Shown: in pieces, positions 8,932 through 19,127 of the stretch | How positions within the stretch are numbered: position 1 is the first letter of the stretch | How the letters are laid out: the number at the start of each line of letters is the position of its first letter | Assembly: GCF_012952295.1 (NCBI RefSeq) | Contig: NZ_JABBCH010000002.1 | Coordinates: forward strand, 434,001 to 498,000 | Length of the DNA stretch: 64,000 nucleotides | Source: Crystallibacter degradans | Lineage (GTDB): Bacteria > Actinomycetota > Actinomycetes > Actinomycetales > Micrococcaceae | Reading direction: 5' to 3' | Notes under the pieces: model-generated | The model's database searches: none | The model's input: only the letters and a program-made list of their open reading frames with translations | Told to the model about the DNA's origin: nothing | Position numbers and translations under genes: made by a program

Positions 8932-9147
8932 GGTCGCCACCCTACCGTCGGAAGCCGGGATGGATGGGCCGTCGTCCAATTCTGCGCAGCGTCCCATGTT
9001 TCAAAAGGACCCGCGATGTTCCCACATGTCAGCGCCTTGCTTGAAGGCTAAAGATGGGAAGTCAGGCCGAAACTTGGGAAGTTATGGCTTCGAAAGTGAA
9101 CTTCGGCGCTGGTAGACAAGGGGCCTGCCGGGAAACACAAGACGGTG

Positions 9148-9169
9148 CACTGTGGTCCAAGGCACAGTG
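9148..9169. promoter_or_regulatory. Inverted repeat upstream of ALDH-GMC operon
   Basis: CACTGTG-N8-CACAGTG is a perfect 7-base inverted repeat about 60 bases before the aldehyde dehydrogenase start. It sits in a 296-base gap that holds no gene I can support. It may be an operator for a regulator encoded elsewhere or the stem of a leader hairpin. Confidence 0.4.
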
Positions 9170-9227
9170 GGGAGTGAGCGACTACCGCGCCGGAGTCAGA
9201 CCGGCGCCGATTGAACAGGAGACGTCA

Positions 9228-10667
9228 ATGTCGGCCCAGACCGAGACCCAGAGCACCGCCTTCCAGACCTACCAGGACCTGCTGGCCGCAATCGCGCCGA
9301 CGGGGGAGTCCCGGCCGATCAAGGATCCGGCCACGGGCGAAGTCGTCGCCGAAGCCCCCGTCCACACCACCGAGGATCTGGATGCCGCCGTCGCTGCCGC
9401 CCGTGCGGCTCAGCCGGAATGGGCCGCGTTGGGGCACGAGAAGCGCAGTGAGTACTTGAACAAGGCCGCGGACGCCATTGAGGCTTCAGCCGAGGCGCTC
9501 GCAGAGCTGCTCTCACGGGAACAGGGCAAGCCGCTGAACGGCCCGAACGCGCGCTTCGAGGTCGGTGCCTGCGCCGCCTGGCTGCGCGCCACGGCGTCGT
9601 TCGTCCTGAAGCCCGAGGTTGTGGTGGACGACGGTGAAAGCTACGCCGAGGTGCATTACCGCCCGCTCGGCGTCGTCGGTGCCATCGGCCCGTGGAACTG
9701 GCCGATGATGATCAGCGTCTGGCAGCTCGCGCCCTCGCTGCGGATGGGCAACACCGTGGTGGTGAAGCCGTCCGAATACACGCCGCTGAGCGTGCTGGCG
9801 CTGGCCGCGGTGATCAACCAGGCGCTGCCGGCGGACCTGCTGCACGTGGTCTCCGGCGGCCGCGAGGTCGGCGAGGCACTGGCCTCCCACCCGGAGATCG
9901 ACAAGGTGATGTTCACCGGCTCCACCGCCACCGGCAAGGCCATCATCCGCTCCTCCGCGGACACCGTGAAGCGGCTGACCCTGGAGCTCGGCGGCAACGA
10001 CGCCGGTATCGTGCTCGAGGACGCGGACCCGAAGGCCATCGCGCAGGATCTGTTCTGGGGCGCGTTCATCAACACCGGCCAGACCTGCGCCGCGCTCAAG
10101 CGCCTTTACGTCCACGACTCGCTCTACGACCAGGTCTGCGAGGAACTGGTCGAGGTCGCCAAGGCCATGCCCATGGGTGTGGGGCTGGACGAGAACAATG
10201 TGCTTGGCCCGCTGCAGAACAAGGCCCAGTTCGACATCGTCGCGGACCTGGTCCAGAAGGCCAAGGACAGCGGGGCCAAGGTGCTTACCGGCGGCAACCC
10301 GGAGGCCGGCCAGCCCGGCTATTTCTACCCGACCACCCTCATCGCGGAAATCGAGAACGACAACCCGCTGGTGGCCCAGGAACAGTTCGGCCCGGCTCTG
10401 CCGATCATCCGCTACAACACCGTGGACGAAGCCATCAGCATGGCCAACGGGCTCGACGTCGGCCTCGGCGCCTCGGTCTGGTCCTCTGACCCGGCCAAGG
10501 CCCGCGAAGTCGCCGCACGGATCGAGGCCGGGACGGTCTGGATCAACAAGCACGGCGCCGTTGACCCGCGCGTCCCGTTCGGCGGCGCCAAGCAGTCCGG
10601 CTACGGCCTCGAATTCGGCATCGCCGGCCTCAAGGCCCTCGGCACCCCGCAGGTGATCAGCCAGTGA
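9228..10667 (+). CDS. NAD(P)-dependent aldehyde dehydrogenase
   Basis: Oxidises an aldehyde to its acid. The fold is clear: GPWNWPMMI, FTGSTATGKAI for cofactor binding, catalytic Glu in LELGGNDAG and catalytic Cys in NTGQTCAALKR. Length 479 residues, standard for the family. ATG 9228 is chosen because AGGAG lies close upstream; an extension to 9054 is possible but has no family match. The stop overlaps the GMC oxidoreductase start (GTGA), so the two are co-translated and likely act in sequence, alcohol to aldehyde to acid. The substrate is unknown. Confidence 0.9.
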   Translation: MSAQTETQSTAFQTYQDLLAAIAPTGESRPIKDPATGEVVAEAPVHTTEDLDAAVAAARAAQPEWAALGHEKRSEYLNKAADAIEASAEALAELLSREQGKPLNGPNARFEVGACAAWLRATASFVLKPEVVVDDGESYAEVHYRPLGVVGAIGPWNWPMMISVWQLAPSLRMGNTVVVKPSEYTPLSVLALAAVINQALPADLLHVVSGGREVGEALASHPEIDKVMFTGSTATGKAIIRSSADTVKRLTLELGGNDAGIVLEDADPKAIAQDLFWGAFINTGQTCAALKRLYVHDSLYDQVCEELVEVAKAMPMGVGLDENNVLGPLQNKAQFDIVADLVQKAKDSGAKVLTGGNPEAGQPGYFYPTTLIAEIENDNPLVAQEQFGPALPIIRYNTVDEAISMANGLDVGLGASVWSSDPAKAREVAARIEAGTVWINKHGAVDPRVPFGGAKQSGYGLEFGIAGLKALGTPQVISQ

Positions 10668-12250
10668 ACGCCGAGGAGTTCGACTACATCGTTGTCGGTG
10701 CAGGCTCGGCGGGCAACGTTATCGCCCGCCGCCTGCTCGACGCGGGCAAGCGCATTGCCGTCCTCGAGGCCGGCGATGATGACACCAATCCCAACATCGC
10801 GCACCTCTACAACCTCGGCGCCCTCTGGCACAGCCCGCAGGACTGGGACTACCAGACCACCGAGCAGCAGGGGTGCTCCGGCCGCACGCTTCACCTGCCG
10901 CGCGGCAAGGTGATGGGCGGCTCGCACGCCCTGAACGCCACCATCTGGGTCCGCGGTGCCAAGCAGGACTACGACACCTGGGCCTATCTGGGCTGCCCCG
11001 GCTGGTCCTGGGAAGACGTGCTGCCGGTGTTCAAAACAATTGAAAAGTACGACGGCGGCGCCTCCGATACGCGCGGAGCCTCGGGTCTGCTTGATGTCAC
11101 CCAGGACTTCCCGCGCAATCCTATCCAGGAAGCCATGCTGGAAGGGGCGGTGGAAACGGGCATCAAGCTCAACGAGGACTACAACTCGGGGGACGTCGAG
11201 GGTGTGTCCCGGATGCAGCTCAACGTCCGGGACGGGCAGCGCTTCAATACCTGGCACGCCTACCTCAAGCCGGTGGTCGACAACGCGAACCTCACGCTGC
11301 TCACCGGCGCGCACGTCCGCCGGCTGATCATTGAGAACGGCACGGTTGCCGGCGCCGAGTTCGAGCACGATGGCGAAACAAAGACGCTGCGGGCACAGGA
11401 GACCATCCTGTCTGCCGGTGCCATCAACTCGGCGGAGCTGCTGCTGCGCTCGGGTATCGGACCGGCCGACGAACTGCGCGAAGCCGGCGTCCGCCCGGTG
11501 CACGATCTGCCCGGCGTGGGGAAGAACCTGCAGGACCATCTGCTCTCCCCGGTGGTCTTCACTACGAGCAAGCCGGTGCCGGCTTCGGAAGTGGCGCCGG
11601 CGGAGGTGCACTTCTTCGCGAAGAGCCAACCGGATCTGGCGGTGCCCGATACCCAGCCGATCTTCTTCTCGGTGCCCATGTACTCGCAGGGCTACGGGAA
11701 GGGCGAGATGACCGGGCCGGAGAACGGTTTCTCGATGCTCGGCGGGCTGGTGCGGCCGCAGAGCCGCGGCGAAATCCGCCTCACCGGGCCGAAAGCCAGC
11801 GATCCGATCACCATCGACCTCGGCGCCCTGTCGGAACAGGCCGACGTCGACGCCCTGGTTGCATCGGTCCGGCAGTGCCGGGAGATCGGGCGCAGTTCGG
11901 CGCTGGCGGACTGGGGCGCGGAGGAATTCTATCCCGGCCCGGAGGTCTCGGACAGCGACGAGGACCTGGAGCAGTACGTACGCGATTCCGTGGTGACCTA
12001 CCACCACCAGGTCGGTACTTGCCGGATGGGGCTGGACCAGGACGCTGTGGTGGATCCGCGCACGCTCAAGGTGCATGGACTCAACGGCGTGCGGATCGCC
12101 GATGCGTCCATCATGCCGCTGGTGCCCACCGGGAACACCAACGCCCCGACGATCATGATCGGCGAACGCGCCGCGGCCCTGCTGGTGAACGAGGCAGCTG
12201 CCGTGACCGACGAGGCTGCGGCTGTACCAAGCGGGGCGGTCACGGTCTAA
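10664..12250 (+). CDS. GMC-family FAD-dependent alcohol oxidoreductase
   Basis: A glucose-methanol-choline oxidoreductase of 528 residues. The FAD motif [13 protein letters not shown] is at the N-terminus, the GMC signature region [15 protein letters not shown] is near residue 90, and the C-terminal [13 protein letters not shown] and [15 protein letters not shown] segments contain the active-site His region. Family members oxidise choline, polyethylene glycols or other alcohols. It starts with GTG inside the stop of the aldehyde dehydrogenase gene, and a strong terminator follows 18 bases after its stop. Choline is one candidate substrate, but no choline transporter or BetI-type regulator is nearby. 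Confidence 0.9.
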   Translation: MNAEEFDYIVVGAGSAGNVIARRLLDAGKRIAVLEAGDDDTNPNIAHLYNLGALWHSPQDWDYQTTEQQGCSGRTLHLPRGKVMGGSHALNATIWVRGAKQDYDTWAYLGCPGWSWEDVLPVFKTIEKYDGGASDTRGASGLLDVTQDFPRNPIQEAMLEGAVETGIKLNEDYNSGDVEGVSRMQLNVRDGQRFNTWHAYLKPVVDNANLTLLTGAHVRRLIIENGTVAGAEFEHDGETKTLRAQETILSAGAINSAELLLRSGIGPADELREAGVRPVHDLPGVGKNLQDHLLSPVVFTTSKPVPASEVAPAEVHFFAKSQPDLAVPDTQPIFFSVPMYSQGYGKGEMTGPENGFSMLGGLVRPQSRGEIRLTGPKASDPITIDLGALSEQADVDALVASVRQCREIGRSSALADWGAEEFYPGPEVSDSDEDLEQYVRDSVVTYHHQVGTCRMGLDQDAVVDPRTLKVHGLNGVRIADASIMPLVPTGNTNAPTIMIGERAAALLVNEAAAVTDEAAAVPSGAVTV

Positions 12251-12267
12251 GAGGCCGCAAGACGTAA

Positions 12268-12303
12268 GCAACCCTCCGCCGTCGTTAGTCAGCGGAGGGT
12301 TGC
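12268..12303. terminator. Bidirectional terminator, GMC gene / zinc dehydrogenase
   Basis: GCAACCCTCCGC pairs perfectly with GCGGAGGGTTGC, a 12-base stem with a 12-base loop, between two convergent stops. There is no long T-run. The 5' side of stem and loop contains the CCGCCGTCGTTAG motif that recurs in this window. Confidence 0.75.
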
Positions 12304-12315
12304 CTGCGTCCCCGG

Positions 12316-13377
12316 TCATTCGTTCGGGTTCACCAGGATCTTCACGTGTTCCTCGTTGTTGTTGATGAGCTGCTCGAAGCCGCCGGAGATGAGTTCGTCC
12401 AGCGGAATCTTGGCGGTGATGAACGGGGCCAGGTCGAGCTTGCCCTCCTGGACCAGCTTGATGGTGCTGGCGTGGTCATTGGCGTAGCCGATGGTGCCGC
12501 GCAGGTCGATCTCCTTGAGCACGAGGGACGGCATGTCCACCTCGGGCTTGTGGCCCCAGATCGAGACGTTGACGATGACGCCGCCGGGCCGGACCGCGTC
12601 CATCAGCATGTCCAGGACCACCGGAACGGAACTGCACTCGAAGCCGACGTCCGCGCCCTTCCCGCCGGTTAATTCACGGACCTTCGCCGCGACGTCGCCT
12701 TCCCGCGGGTCGAACACCTGATCGGCCACGCCGGTGTCACTGGCCATCTTCTTGCGGGCCTCGCTGAGCTCCGAGATGTAGACGGTCAGGCCGGAGGCTT
12801 TGAGCACTCCGGCGGTCAGCAAACCGATGGGACCCGCGCCGCCGACAATGGCAGTGTCGCCCGATTTCGCCTCGCTGCGGACAAAGGCGTGGTGCCCCAC
12901 CGACAGCGGTTCGATCAGGGCAGCCTGATCCAGAGGAATGTCCCCGATCGGGTGCACCCAGCGCCGCTCGACCACGATCTTCTCGGACAGTCCGCCGCCC
13001 CGGCCGCCCAGCCCAATGAAGTTCATGTCCTTGGACAGCTGGTACTCCTCGCCGGGACCGGTGTCGACGTCGTCGTGGATGATGTAGGGCTCGACGACGA
13101 CGTTCTGGCCCACTTCCAGGTCGGTCACTCCGTCCCCGAGGGCGGTTATCGTGCCGGAGAACTCGTGTCCCATGGTCACGGGGGCCTCTTCGCCGGAGAT
13201 GGGGTGGGGCGAACCCTTGGGCGGAATGAAGATGGGGCCCTCGAGGTACTCGTGCAGGTCGGTGCCGCAGATGCCGCACCAGGCGACGTCGATGGCGACA
13301 GTTCCCGGTTTGAGTTCCGGCTCCGGAATGTCCTCGATCCGGATATCCCTCTGATCGTAGTAGCGTGCAGCCTTCAT
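12316..13377 (-). CDS. Zinc-dependent dehydrogenase, 2,3-butanediol/sorbitol type
   Basis: A zinc-containing MDR dehydrogenase of 353 residues. The catalytic-zinc Cys and His region is CGICGTDLHEY, followed by GHEFSGTI and a C-terminal half with the GGAGPIGLL coenzyme motif. The FIPPKGSPHPISGEEAPVTMGHEF arrangement, with an insert after the first zinc ligand, is typical of (R,R)-butanediol dehydrogenase. The usual four-cysteine structural zinc site is not obvious. It probably interconverts a vicinal diol and its ketol with NAD(H). Single gene, convergent with the GMC gene. Confidence 0.85.
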   Translation of the reverse strand: MKAARYYDQRDIRIEDIPEPELKPGTVAIDVAWCGICGTDLHEYLEGPIFIPPKGSPHPISGEEAPVTMGHEFSGTITALGDGVTDLEVGQNVVVEPYIIHDDVDTGPGEEYQLSKDMNFIGLGGRGGGLSEKIVVERRWVHPIGDIPLDQAALIEPLSVGHHAFVRSEAKSGDTAIVGGAGPIGLLTAGVLKASGLTVYISELSEARKKMASDTGVADQVFDPREGDVAAKVRELTGGKGADVGFECSSVPVVLDMLMDAVRPGGVIVNVSIWGHKPEVDMPSLVLKEIDLRGTIGYANDHASTIKLVQEGKLDLAPFITAKIPLDELISGGFEQLINNNEEHVKILVNPNE

Positions 13378-13484
13378 GGCGGACCTCTTTCTTACGACGT
13401 CGGAATCTTCAGCCTACTGAGGATAGGGGACATTTTGAATGGCCGGCCGAAGGGGAAGCGCGACGCCGCTGGGCGAGAGGCTGC

Positions 13485-14120
13485 TCAGTCCGTGGCGGGC
13501 CCGACGTCTTCGGCCCCGCCCGCAAGCGGAACCCGCCAATCGAACCTCAGGGACAGCACCCGCAAACCGAAAACGAGGGCAGCAATCGCGGATCCGGTGT
13601 AGGCGTTGAACCAGCCCAGGTGGGAGAACAGGGTGACCAGCGAAGCGCCGAGCATGGCCGGCACGGCATACACACCGTGGGGGTTGAAGATCTGGGGCAC
13701 CTCGTTGGCCACTACGTCGCGCAGCACGCCGCCGCCCACCGCCGTCGTAATTCCGAGCACTGCAGATGTCACCGGGCCCATGCCGGACTCCAGGGCCTTC
13801 AGCGTGCCGGTGACGCAGAACAGGGCCAGCCCGCCGGCGTCGAAAATGAGCAGTGTCCGCCGGAACCGCTGCACACCGAGTACATGGAAGTAGACCACGA
13901 CGGCGGCCAGGACCGGGGCGAGCAGGTAGATCGGTTCGACGAAGGCTGTCGGCACGGACTGGGAGATGATCAGGTCGCGGATGACGCCGCCGCCGAGCCC
14001 CACCAGGGATCCGAGCAGCAGGGAACCGACAATGTCGAAGTTCCGGCGGGCGGCCAAGAGGCAGCCGGACATGGCAAAGAAGAACGTGCCGAGCAGGTCC
14101 AGTATCAGCAGGATGTCCAC
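13485..14120 (-). CDS. TRIC/UPF0126 family membrane protein (YadS-like)
   Basis: About 211 residues with six to seven membrane segments and the duplicated glycine-rich signature of the family: LVGLGGGVIRDLI in the first half and TAVGGGVLRDVV in the second. Eukaryotic and some prokaryotic TRIC proteins are cation channels; the role of this subgroup is not established. It begins 18 bases after the stop of the M20 amidohydrolase gene and is probably in the same transcript. Confidence 0.85.
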   Translation of the reverse strand: MDILLILDLLGTFFFAMSGCLLAARRNFDIVGSLLLGSLVGLGGGVIRDLIISQSVPTAFVEPIYLLAPVLAAVVVYFHVLGVQRFRRTLLIFDAGGLALFCVTGTLKALESGMGPVTSAVLGITTAVGGGVLRDVVANEVPQIFNPHGVYAVPAMLGASLVTLFSHLGWFNAYTGSAIAALVFGLRVLSLRFDWRVPLAGGAEDVGPATD

Positions 14121-14138
14121 GGCTGCGTTCCTTGCTGC

Positions 14139-15362
14139 TTAACGCCCAAGACCGACCTTGGACAGGATTGCCGCCACGGCGGCGCGGGCACCGGTGGAGA
14201 GCGTCGGTTCCATCACCGGGGCGAAGAGCGGCGAATGGTTGACCGGGATGTGCTCGGCGGCCAGGGTTTCCGCCGGGTGGCCGCCGAAGAACCAGTAGAC
14301 GGAAGGAACGCCGATGGGCTCGACCAGGTTGCCGAAGTCTTCCGAGGCCATCACCGGTTCCCCCTCGATGACGTTTTCTTCGCCGAGCTCCTGCCGCAGC
14401 GCTTTGACGACGTCGTCGGTTGCCTCTTGGTCGTTGGAGTTCGGCGGGAAGGAGTAGAGCTCCTCGATGGTTGGTTCGGGCGCGTTGGACGCATCGGCCT
14501 CCGCTTTGATGATGCGCCGCAGCGCGCCGAGCACAGTGGCGCGCACCGTCTCGTCGAAGGTGCGGACGTTGAGGGTGAATTCGGCGCTGGCGGGAATGAT
14601 GTTTTCCTTCAGCCCGCCGTGGAAGGTGCCGACGGTGACCACGGCCGAGCGGCGGGGATCCACCTCGCGGGACACGATGGTCTGGATGCGGGTGATGATG
14701 TGGGCGCCGAGCACGATCGGGTCGATGGAGTCCTGCGGTTGGGAGCCGTGGGACTGGCGGCCATGCAGGGTGACCTTCCAGGAATCCGCCTGCGTCATGG
14801 GGTAGCCGTGCACGTATTGGACGGTGCCTGCCAGCCCCGGCATGACATGCTGGCCGAAAATTACCTCCGGCTTCGGCGCCTTCGCCCACAGGCCGTCCTC
14901 GACCATCGCCTTGGCACCGGCCGCGGTTTCCTCACCGGGCTGGAAGATGAACACGATGGTTCCTGCCCACCGGTCCTTGGCGCCGGCGAGGAGTTGGGCG
15001 GCCGTGAGCAGAGCGGCGGCGTGGGCGTCGTGGCCGCAACCGTGCATGACGGGAACTTCAGCGCCGTCCGCCAGGGTGCCGGTAGCGGTGCTGGCATAGG
15101 GCAGGCCGGTGTCTTCTTTGATCGGCAGCGCGTCGATATCGGCGCGGAACGCCACCACCGGTCCTTCGCCGTTGCGCAGCACGCCGACGACGCCGGTGCC
15201 GCCGCATAGGAAGGTATCGATCCCGCATTGCTCCAGCTCGGCCTGTACCAGCGCGGCGGTCCGGTGCTCCTGCATGGAGAGCTCGGGATGCTCGTGCAGC
15301 TGGCGGTAGAGGTCATGCATGCGGGCGCGGTGCTCGTCGGTCAGCAGGACGGGTGCTGGCAT
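14139..15362 (-). CDS. M20-family metal-dependent amidohydrolase
   Basis: Related to hippurate, N-acyl amino acid and IAA-amino acid hydrolases. Metal ligands are visible in VMHGCGHDAHAAALL, the catalytic and metal Glu pair in PGEETAAGAKAM, and the last His/Asp region in PVMASEDFG. ATG 15362 is chosen for the GAGGAAA just upstream; the frame stays open far upstream, but that extension has no family match. About 407 residues. It cleaves an N-acyl or N-carbamoyl amino acid in the cytoplasm; the exact substrate is not readable. First gene of a pair with the TRIC-like protein. Confidence 0.87.
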   Translation of the reverse strand: MPAPVLLTDEHRARMHDLYRQLHEHPELSMQEHRTAALVQAELEQCGIDTFLCGGTGVVGVLRNGEGPVVAFRADIDALPIKEDTGLPYASTATGTLADGAEVPVMHGCGHDAHAAALLTAAQLLAGAKDRWAGTIVFIFQPGEETAAGAKAMVEDGLWAKAPKPEVIFGQHVMPGLAGTVQYVHGYPMTQADSWKVTLHGRQSHGSQPQDSIDPIVLGAHIITRIQTIVSREVDPRRSAVVTVGTFHGGLKENIIPASAEFTLNVRTFDETVRATVLGALRRIIKAEADASNAPEPTIEELYSFPPNSNDQEATDDVVKALRQELGEENVIEGEPVMASEDFGNLVEPIGVPSVYWFFGGHPAETLAAEHIPVNHSPLFAPVMEPTLSTGARAAVAAILSKVGLGR

Positions 15363-15557
15363 TGTTTCCTCGGTTTCTCCAGGCGTTTCCACGGCAGTTA
15401 GCGGCTGCACAAGATGCCTGCGCCCAGCGGAGGGCGCGGTTCGACTCATCGTAACAACGGTCCCCAGTCCGGAGGCTTCATTACCGGTGCGAAGCGTTTG
15501 CGATTGTGGCAGCTGAAGGTGCCTGCCTCGCTTGACGCATTTACTGTCGATGGTTGA

Positions 15558-15569
15558 CAAGTTAACTTG
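15558..15569. promoter_or_regulatory. Perfect palindrome overlapping a TTGACA element
   Basis: CAAGTTAACTTG is a 12-base perfect palindrome in the 267-base gap between the divergent M20 hydrolase and the small HTH gene. TTGACA (15554-15559), a possible -35 element for the plus-strand gene, overlaps its left edge. A repressor bound here could block that promoter. No clear -10 was seen. Confidence 0.4.
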
Positions 15570-15629
15570 GAAACGTGTGGACCGAGCCGATGCCATGCGG
15601 GCGAGGAAGAAGTTTCTGAGGTGATAAAA

Positions 15630-15902
15630 ATGCCGCGATCTGTGGAAGAAATTCTCAAACATTCCGAGGAACTGGCCAAGAGGTTCGAGGACTATGAACC
15701 TCGCGCCGACGATGAACGCGACGTTGATGCAGTGGTGTCGCTCCGCGACGCAGTCATGGAGCGGTCCGAGGCGGAGCGGCATGTGGGTGAGGCGGTTGCA
15801 AAGGCGCGAACTGCGGGACTGCCTTGGTCCACGATCGGAACCTTCATCGGGACCTCCGGAGAAGCTGCGCGTCAGCGCTACGGCAAAGCGCCCGCTCGAT
15901 AA
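15630..15902 (+). CDS. Small helix-turn-helix protein, function unknown
   Basis: A 90-residue, charged, mostly helical protein. The N-terminal part (SVEEILKHSEELAKRFEDYE) is amphipathic and may dimerise. The C-terminal GLPWSTIGTFIGTSGEAARQRYG resembles the sigma-region-4-like helix-turn-helix found in many small actinobacterial proteins. ATG 15630 follows GAGGTGAT closely; GTG 15621 is an alternative. It might bind the nearby CAAGTTAACTTG palindrome. I cannot name a pathway. Confidence 0.7.
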   Translation: MPRSVEEILKHSEELAKRFEDYEPRADDERDVDAVVSLRDAVMERSEAERHVGEAVAKARTAGLPWSTIGTFIGTSGEAARQRYGKAPAR

Positions 15903-15970
15903 GCCCCTGGCGCTTGTTCAGGCGGAGGGGTGCGCACGGCCGACCGTGGACGGAGAGGAGAGGGGCAGGT

Positions 15971-16384
15971 TCAGAGCAGTCGCGTGCGCCACGCCCAAAC
16001 CACGAGTGGAACCTGCAACGGCAGCCGGAGGCTGTGGATGATGCGTGCCCGTTTGGTGCCATCCGGCCCGAACGCGCGCTTCAAGGCACTTAGGTGTCCG
16101 GCGGTGAAACCGGCGAACATCACCGAGGTGCAGGTGCCCGCCGCGTGCCTGGTCTGCGGGATCAGCAGCCCGGCGGCGGCTGCGAATTCCAAGACTCCGC
16201 TGATCCGGATCCAGCCATCGCGGGTGAGCGGCCCCGAGGCGAACGTGATGGCCGGCGGCACAACAGGGTAGTAGAAACCCGGCCTGACGAAGTGGTTGGC
16301 TGCGCTCGCGGCGAGCAGTGCGGCTAGACCGAGCACGCCGGCAGGGAGCTTGGCGGCCGCCGCGGAGTTCGAAGGAGGCGTCAT
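15971..16384 (-). CDS. DoxX-family membrane protein
   Basis: About 137 residues with four predicted membrane helices (AGVLGLAALLAASAANHFV, then WIRISGVLEFAAAAGLLI and two more). The layout and the N-terminal helix followed by a polar NHFVRPGFYYPVVP segment resemble DoxX/DUF4267-like small membrane proteins. ATG 16384 gives a short cytoplasmic head; the frame stays open upstream but without hydrophobic content. Function in the family is mostly unknown, with redox or quinone links in some members. It stands alone on the minus strand. Confidence 0.65.
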   Translation of the reverse strand: MTPPSNSAAAAKLPAGVLGLAALLAASAANHFVRPGFYYPVVPPAITFASGPLTRDGWIRISGVLEFAAAAGLLIPQTRHAAGTCTSVMFAGFTAGHLSALKRAFGPDGTKRARIIHSLRLPLQVPLVVWAWRTRLL

Positions 16385-16614
16385 CTGCTCACTGTACGTG
16401 GAAGCCGGCCACGTGCCGCCGTCGTTGTAGGGACATGAATTGTGGCGGAGCTTCCATAAATCGGATGTGACCCTGCGGACATTACGCACGCCACGCCATG
16501 GTTTTGTCCGTTGCAGACCTGATTGCGGAGGTGCACTGGTCTCGTTTCCCTGCGTCTGGCAGTGTGGAAGAAGTCAGTACTGGCCGGTGCCTGCAGGATC
16601 AAGGAGATATCTCG

Positions 16615-18960
16615 ATGGTCGATTCGCTTTCTTCGACGGAACACCTTGACGACGGCTCTGGCGGTGGCCCCGAGGCTGCCGAACTTGATGCCGTGCAGGA
16701 GGAAGCGCTCGAGGCGCCCATCCCGGAGATCAACTTCGATGAGCAGTTCTATCCGGCGCGTCCGCGGGCTTTGCGTCCCAAGGCCCGGCGGCGCCACTTC
16801 AATCCCGGGCAGCCGCCGTTCGAGCCGGACGCCCGCAACAACGTTTACGTCGAGTGGCTGCGGAACCAGTCCATGCTGGGCGACGCCAAGGTGCTGGCCC
16901 GCCAGCTCTCGGGCCAGGCCAGTATGTGGCAGAACCCCTTCGCCTGGCCGAACCCGCGGGCCGCGGTGGAGCGCGCCTCGGTGTGGTTCACGGCGTACCC
17001 GCTGTCCTTCATGACCAAGCCCGGGCAGTCCTTCCTCGGGGCTTTGGGGGATGCGGACCTGTGGGAGGCGTTCGAGAAGATCGGCATCAACGCCATCCAT
17101 ACCGGGCCGGTGAAACTCGCCGGTGGGCTCACCGGCTGGGAGCAGACACCCAGTGTGGACGGCCACTTCGACCGGATCAGCATGGCTATCGATCCGATGT
17201 TCGGGACCGAGGACGAGTTCCGCGAGATGTGCCAGGTTGCCAACGACCATGGCGGAACGATCGTGGATGACATCGTGCCCGGGCACACCGGGAAGGGCGC
17301 TGACTTCCGGCTGGCCGAGATGAACTTCAAGGACTATCCGGGCATTTACCATATGATCGACATCCCCGAGTCGGACTGGCACCTGCTGCCGGACGTGCCG
17401 GACGGCGAAGATGCGGTCAACATCGACGCCGAAACCGAACGCGCTCTCCAGAAGGCCGGTTACATCATCGGCGAACTGCAGCGGGTCATCTTCTACGAGC
17501 CCGGCGTCAAGGAAACAAACTGGAGCGCCACCGGCCCGGTCCTGGACACCACCGGCCAACTGCGGCGGTGGGTGTACCTGCACTACTTCAAGGCGGGCCA
17601 GCCGTCGATCAACTGGCTGGATCCAACCTTCTCCGGCATGCGCCTAGTGATGGGCGACGCCCTGCACTCGCTGGTGGACCTGGGAACCGGCGCGCTGCGG
17701 CTGGATGCCAATGGTTTCCTGGGTGTGGAGAAGAGTGCCGAGGAGACGCCGGGCTGGTCGGAGGGCCATCCGATTTCCGAGGCCGCGAACCAGATCATCG
17801 GCAGCATGGTCCGCAAGGTCGGCGGGTTCACGTTCCAGGAACTGAACCTGAGCATCGACGACATCAAGTCCACCTCCGCCAACGGCCCCGACCTGTCCTA
17901 CGACTTTGTCACCCGCCCCGGCTACCACCACGCCCTGGTCACCGCGGATACCGAATTCCTCCGGCTGACCCTGCGCCTGGCCATGGAGATCGGTGTGGAC
18001 CAGGCCTCCCTGGTCCACGCGCTGCAGAACCATGACGAACTGACCTATGAGCTGGTGCACTTCACCACCAAGCACAAAGACGATATCTATGAGCTCGACG
18101 GCGAGGAGCTGACCGGAGCCGAACTCGCCTTCAAGGTGCAGCAGACCTTGCGTGACGGCATCACCGGTGAAGCCGCTCCTTATAACTTGGTCTTTACCGC
18201 CAACGGCATTGCGTGTACGACGGCGAGCGTGATCACCGCGGTACTGGGCATCAAGGACCTGAGCACTATCACCCCGGAACAGACCATCGAGGTCCGTAAG
18301 GTGCACCTGCTGCTGGCCATGTACAACGCGCTGCAGCCGGGAGTCTTCGCGCTCTCCGGGTGGGACCTGTGCGGCATGCTGACGCTGGACCGGTCACAGG
18401 TTGCCCCGTTGCTGTCCCGCGGCGATACGCGCTGGATCAACCGGGGTGCCCATGACCTGATGGGCGTCAACAACACCGGACAGGCTCCGACCTCCGGCAT
18501 GCCCAGGGCCGTCAGCCTGTACGGGACGCTGCCGGACCAGCTCGCGGACGAGTCCTCCTTCGCCCGGCAGCTGGCCAAAATCCTGGCCGTCCGCGAACAG
18601 TACGGCATTGCCAAGAGCGCGCTGCTCGATGTTCCGGATGTCTCGCATCGGGGCATGCTCGTCATGGTGCACCAGCTCGAATCGGGTCACTGCGAAGTCA
18701 CGGTCCTGAACTTCTCGGACCAGGAGATGGCTGGCACGGTGCGCTCCGAGCAGTTGGAAACCGGAGCTTTGGTGACCGACCTGTTCAGCGGCGAAGAGGT
18801 GGGCAGTGTGGATGACCTGCACAGTTTCTACATCCAGCTGGAGCCGTACCAGGGGACCGCACTGCTGGTGACCCTGCCCGCAGAAGAGGAACCCGACGCT
18901 GAGGCAGAGACAGAGGCAGAGGCGGGCACGGATAAGGACGCAGGCGCGGCTGCGGACTAA
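16615..18960 (+). CDS. GH13-family enzyme related to trehalose synthase
   Basis: A 781-residue alpha-amylase-superfamily protein. All four GH13 regions are present: [21 protein letters not shown] with the nucleophile Asp, FTFQELNLS with the acid/base Glu, and ALQNHDEL. The closing beta domain contains [14 protein letters not shown]. The overall plan resembles trehalose synthases that isomerise maltose and trehalose, but the insertions and flanks are unusual. Residues 1-35 are an acidic, probably disordered head and the last 30 are an acidic Glu/Ala tail. ATG 16615 is preceded by AAGGAG. No maltokinase or glgE neighbour is present. Confidence 0.75.
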   Translation: MVDSLSSTEHLDDGSGGGPEAAELDAVQEEALEAPIPEINFDEQFYPARPRALRPKARRRHFNPGQPPFEPDARNNVYVEWLRNQSMLGDAKVLARQLSGQASMWQNPFAWPNPRAAVERASVWFTAYPLSFMTKPGQSFLGALGDADLWEAFEKIGINAIHTGPVKLAGGLTGWEQTPSVDGHFDRISMAIDPMFGTEDEFREMCQVANDHGGTIVDDIVPGHTGKGADFRLAEMNFKDYPGIYHMIDIPESDWHLLPDVPDGEDAVNIDAETERALQKAGYIIGELQRVIFYEPGVKETNWSATGPVLDTTGQLRRWVYLHYFKAGQPSINWLDPTFSGMRLVMGDALHSLVDLGTGALRLDANGFLGVEKSAEETPGWSEGHPISEAANQIIGSMVRKVGGFTFQELNLSIDDIKSTSANGPDLSYDFVTRPGYHHALVTADTEFLRLTLRLAMEIGVDQASLVHALQNHDELTYELVHFTTKHKDDIYELDGEELTGAELAFKVQQTLRDGITGEAAPYNLVFTANGIACTTASVITAVLGIKDLSTITPEQTIEVRKVHLLLAMYNALQPGVFALSGWDLCGMLTLDRSQVAPLLSRGDTRWINRGAHDLMGVNNTGQAPTSGMPRAVSLYGTLPDQLADESSFARQLAKILAVREQYGIAKSALLDVPDVSHRGMLVMVHQLESGHCEVTVLNFSDQEMAGTVRSEQLETGALVTDLFSGEEVGSVDDLHSFYIQLEPYQGTALLVTLPAEEEPDAEAETEAEAGTDKDAGAAAD

Positions 18961-19127
18961 AGCTGCCGCCGCAGCACGGAGGCCGCTGCCACGTCCTGAT
19001 CTGGCCTAATGGTGTCCATGTTCCGAATGTGATGAGCATCTCAGGAAGAATCGCGGCAGGCGGGGAACTGGTTCGGGAGAGCTGGCGTTACCTTTCCGTA
19101 ACACTGCCTACCTGAAGTGTGTGTGAA

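Noticed and set aside
9054-9227. N-terminal extension of the aldehyde dehydrogenase
   Set aside because: It has no ribosome site and no family match; AGGAG precedes ATG 9228.
13365-15209. Long plus-strand open frame across the dehydrogenase-amidohydrolase genes
   Set aside because: Antisense to two clear genes, with biased composition and no motifs.
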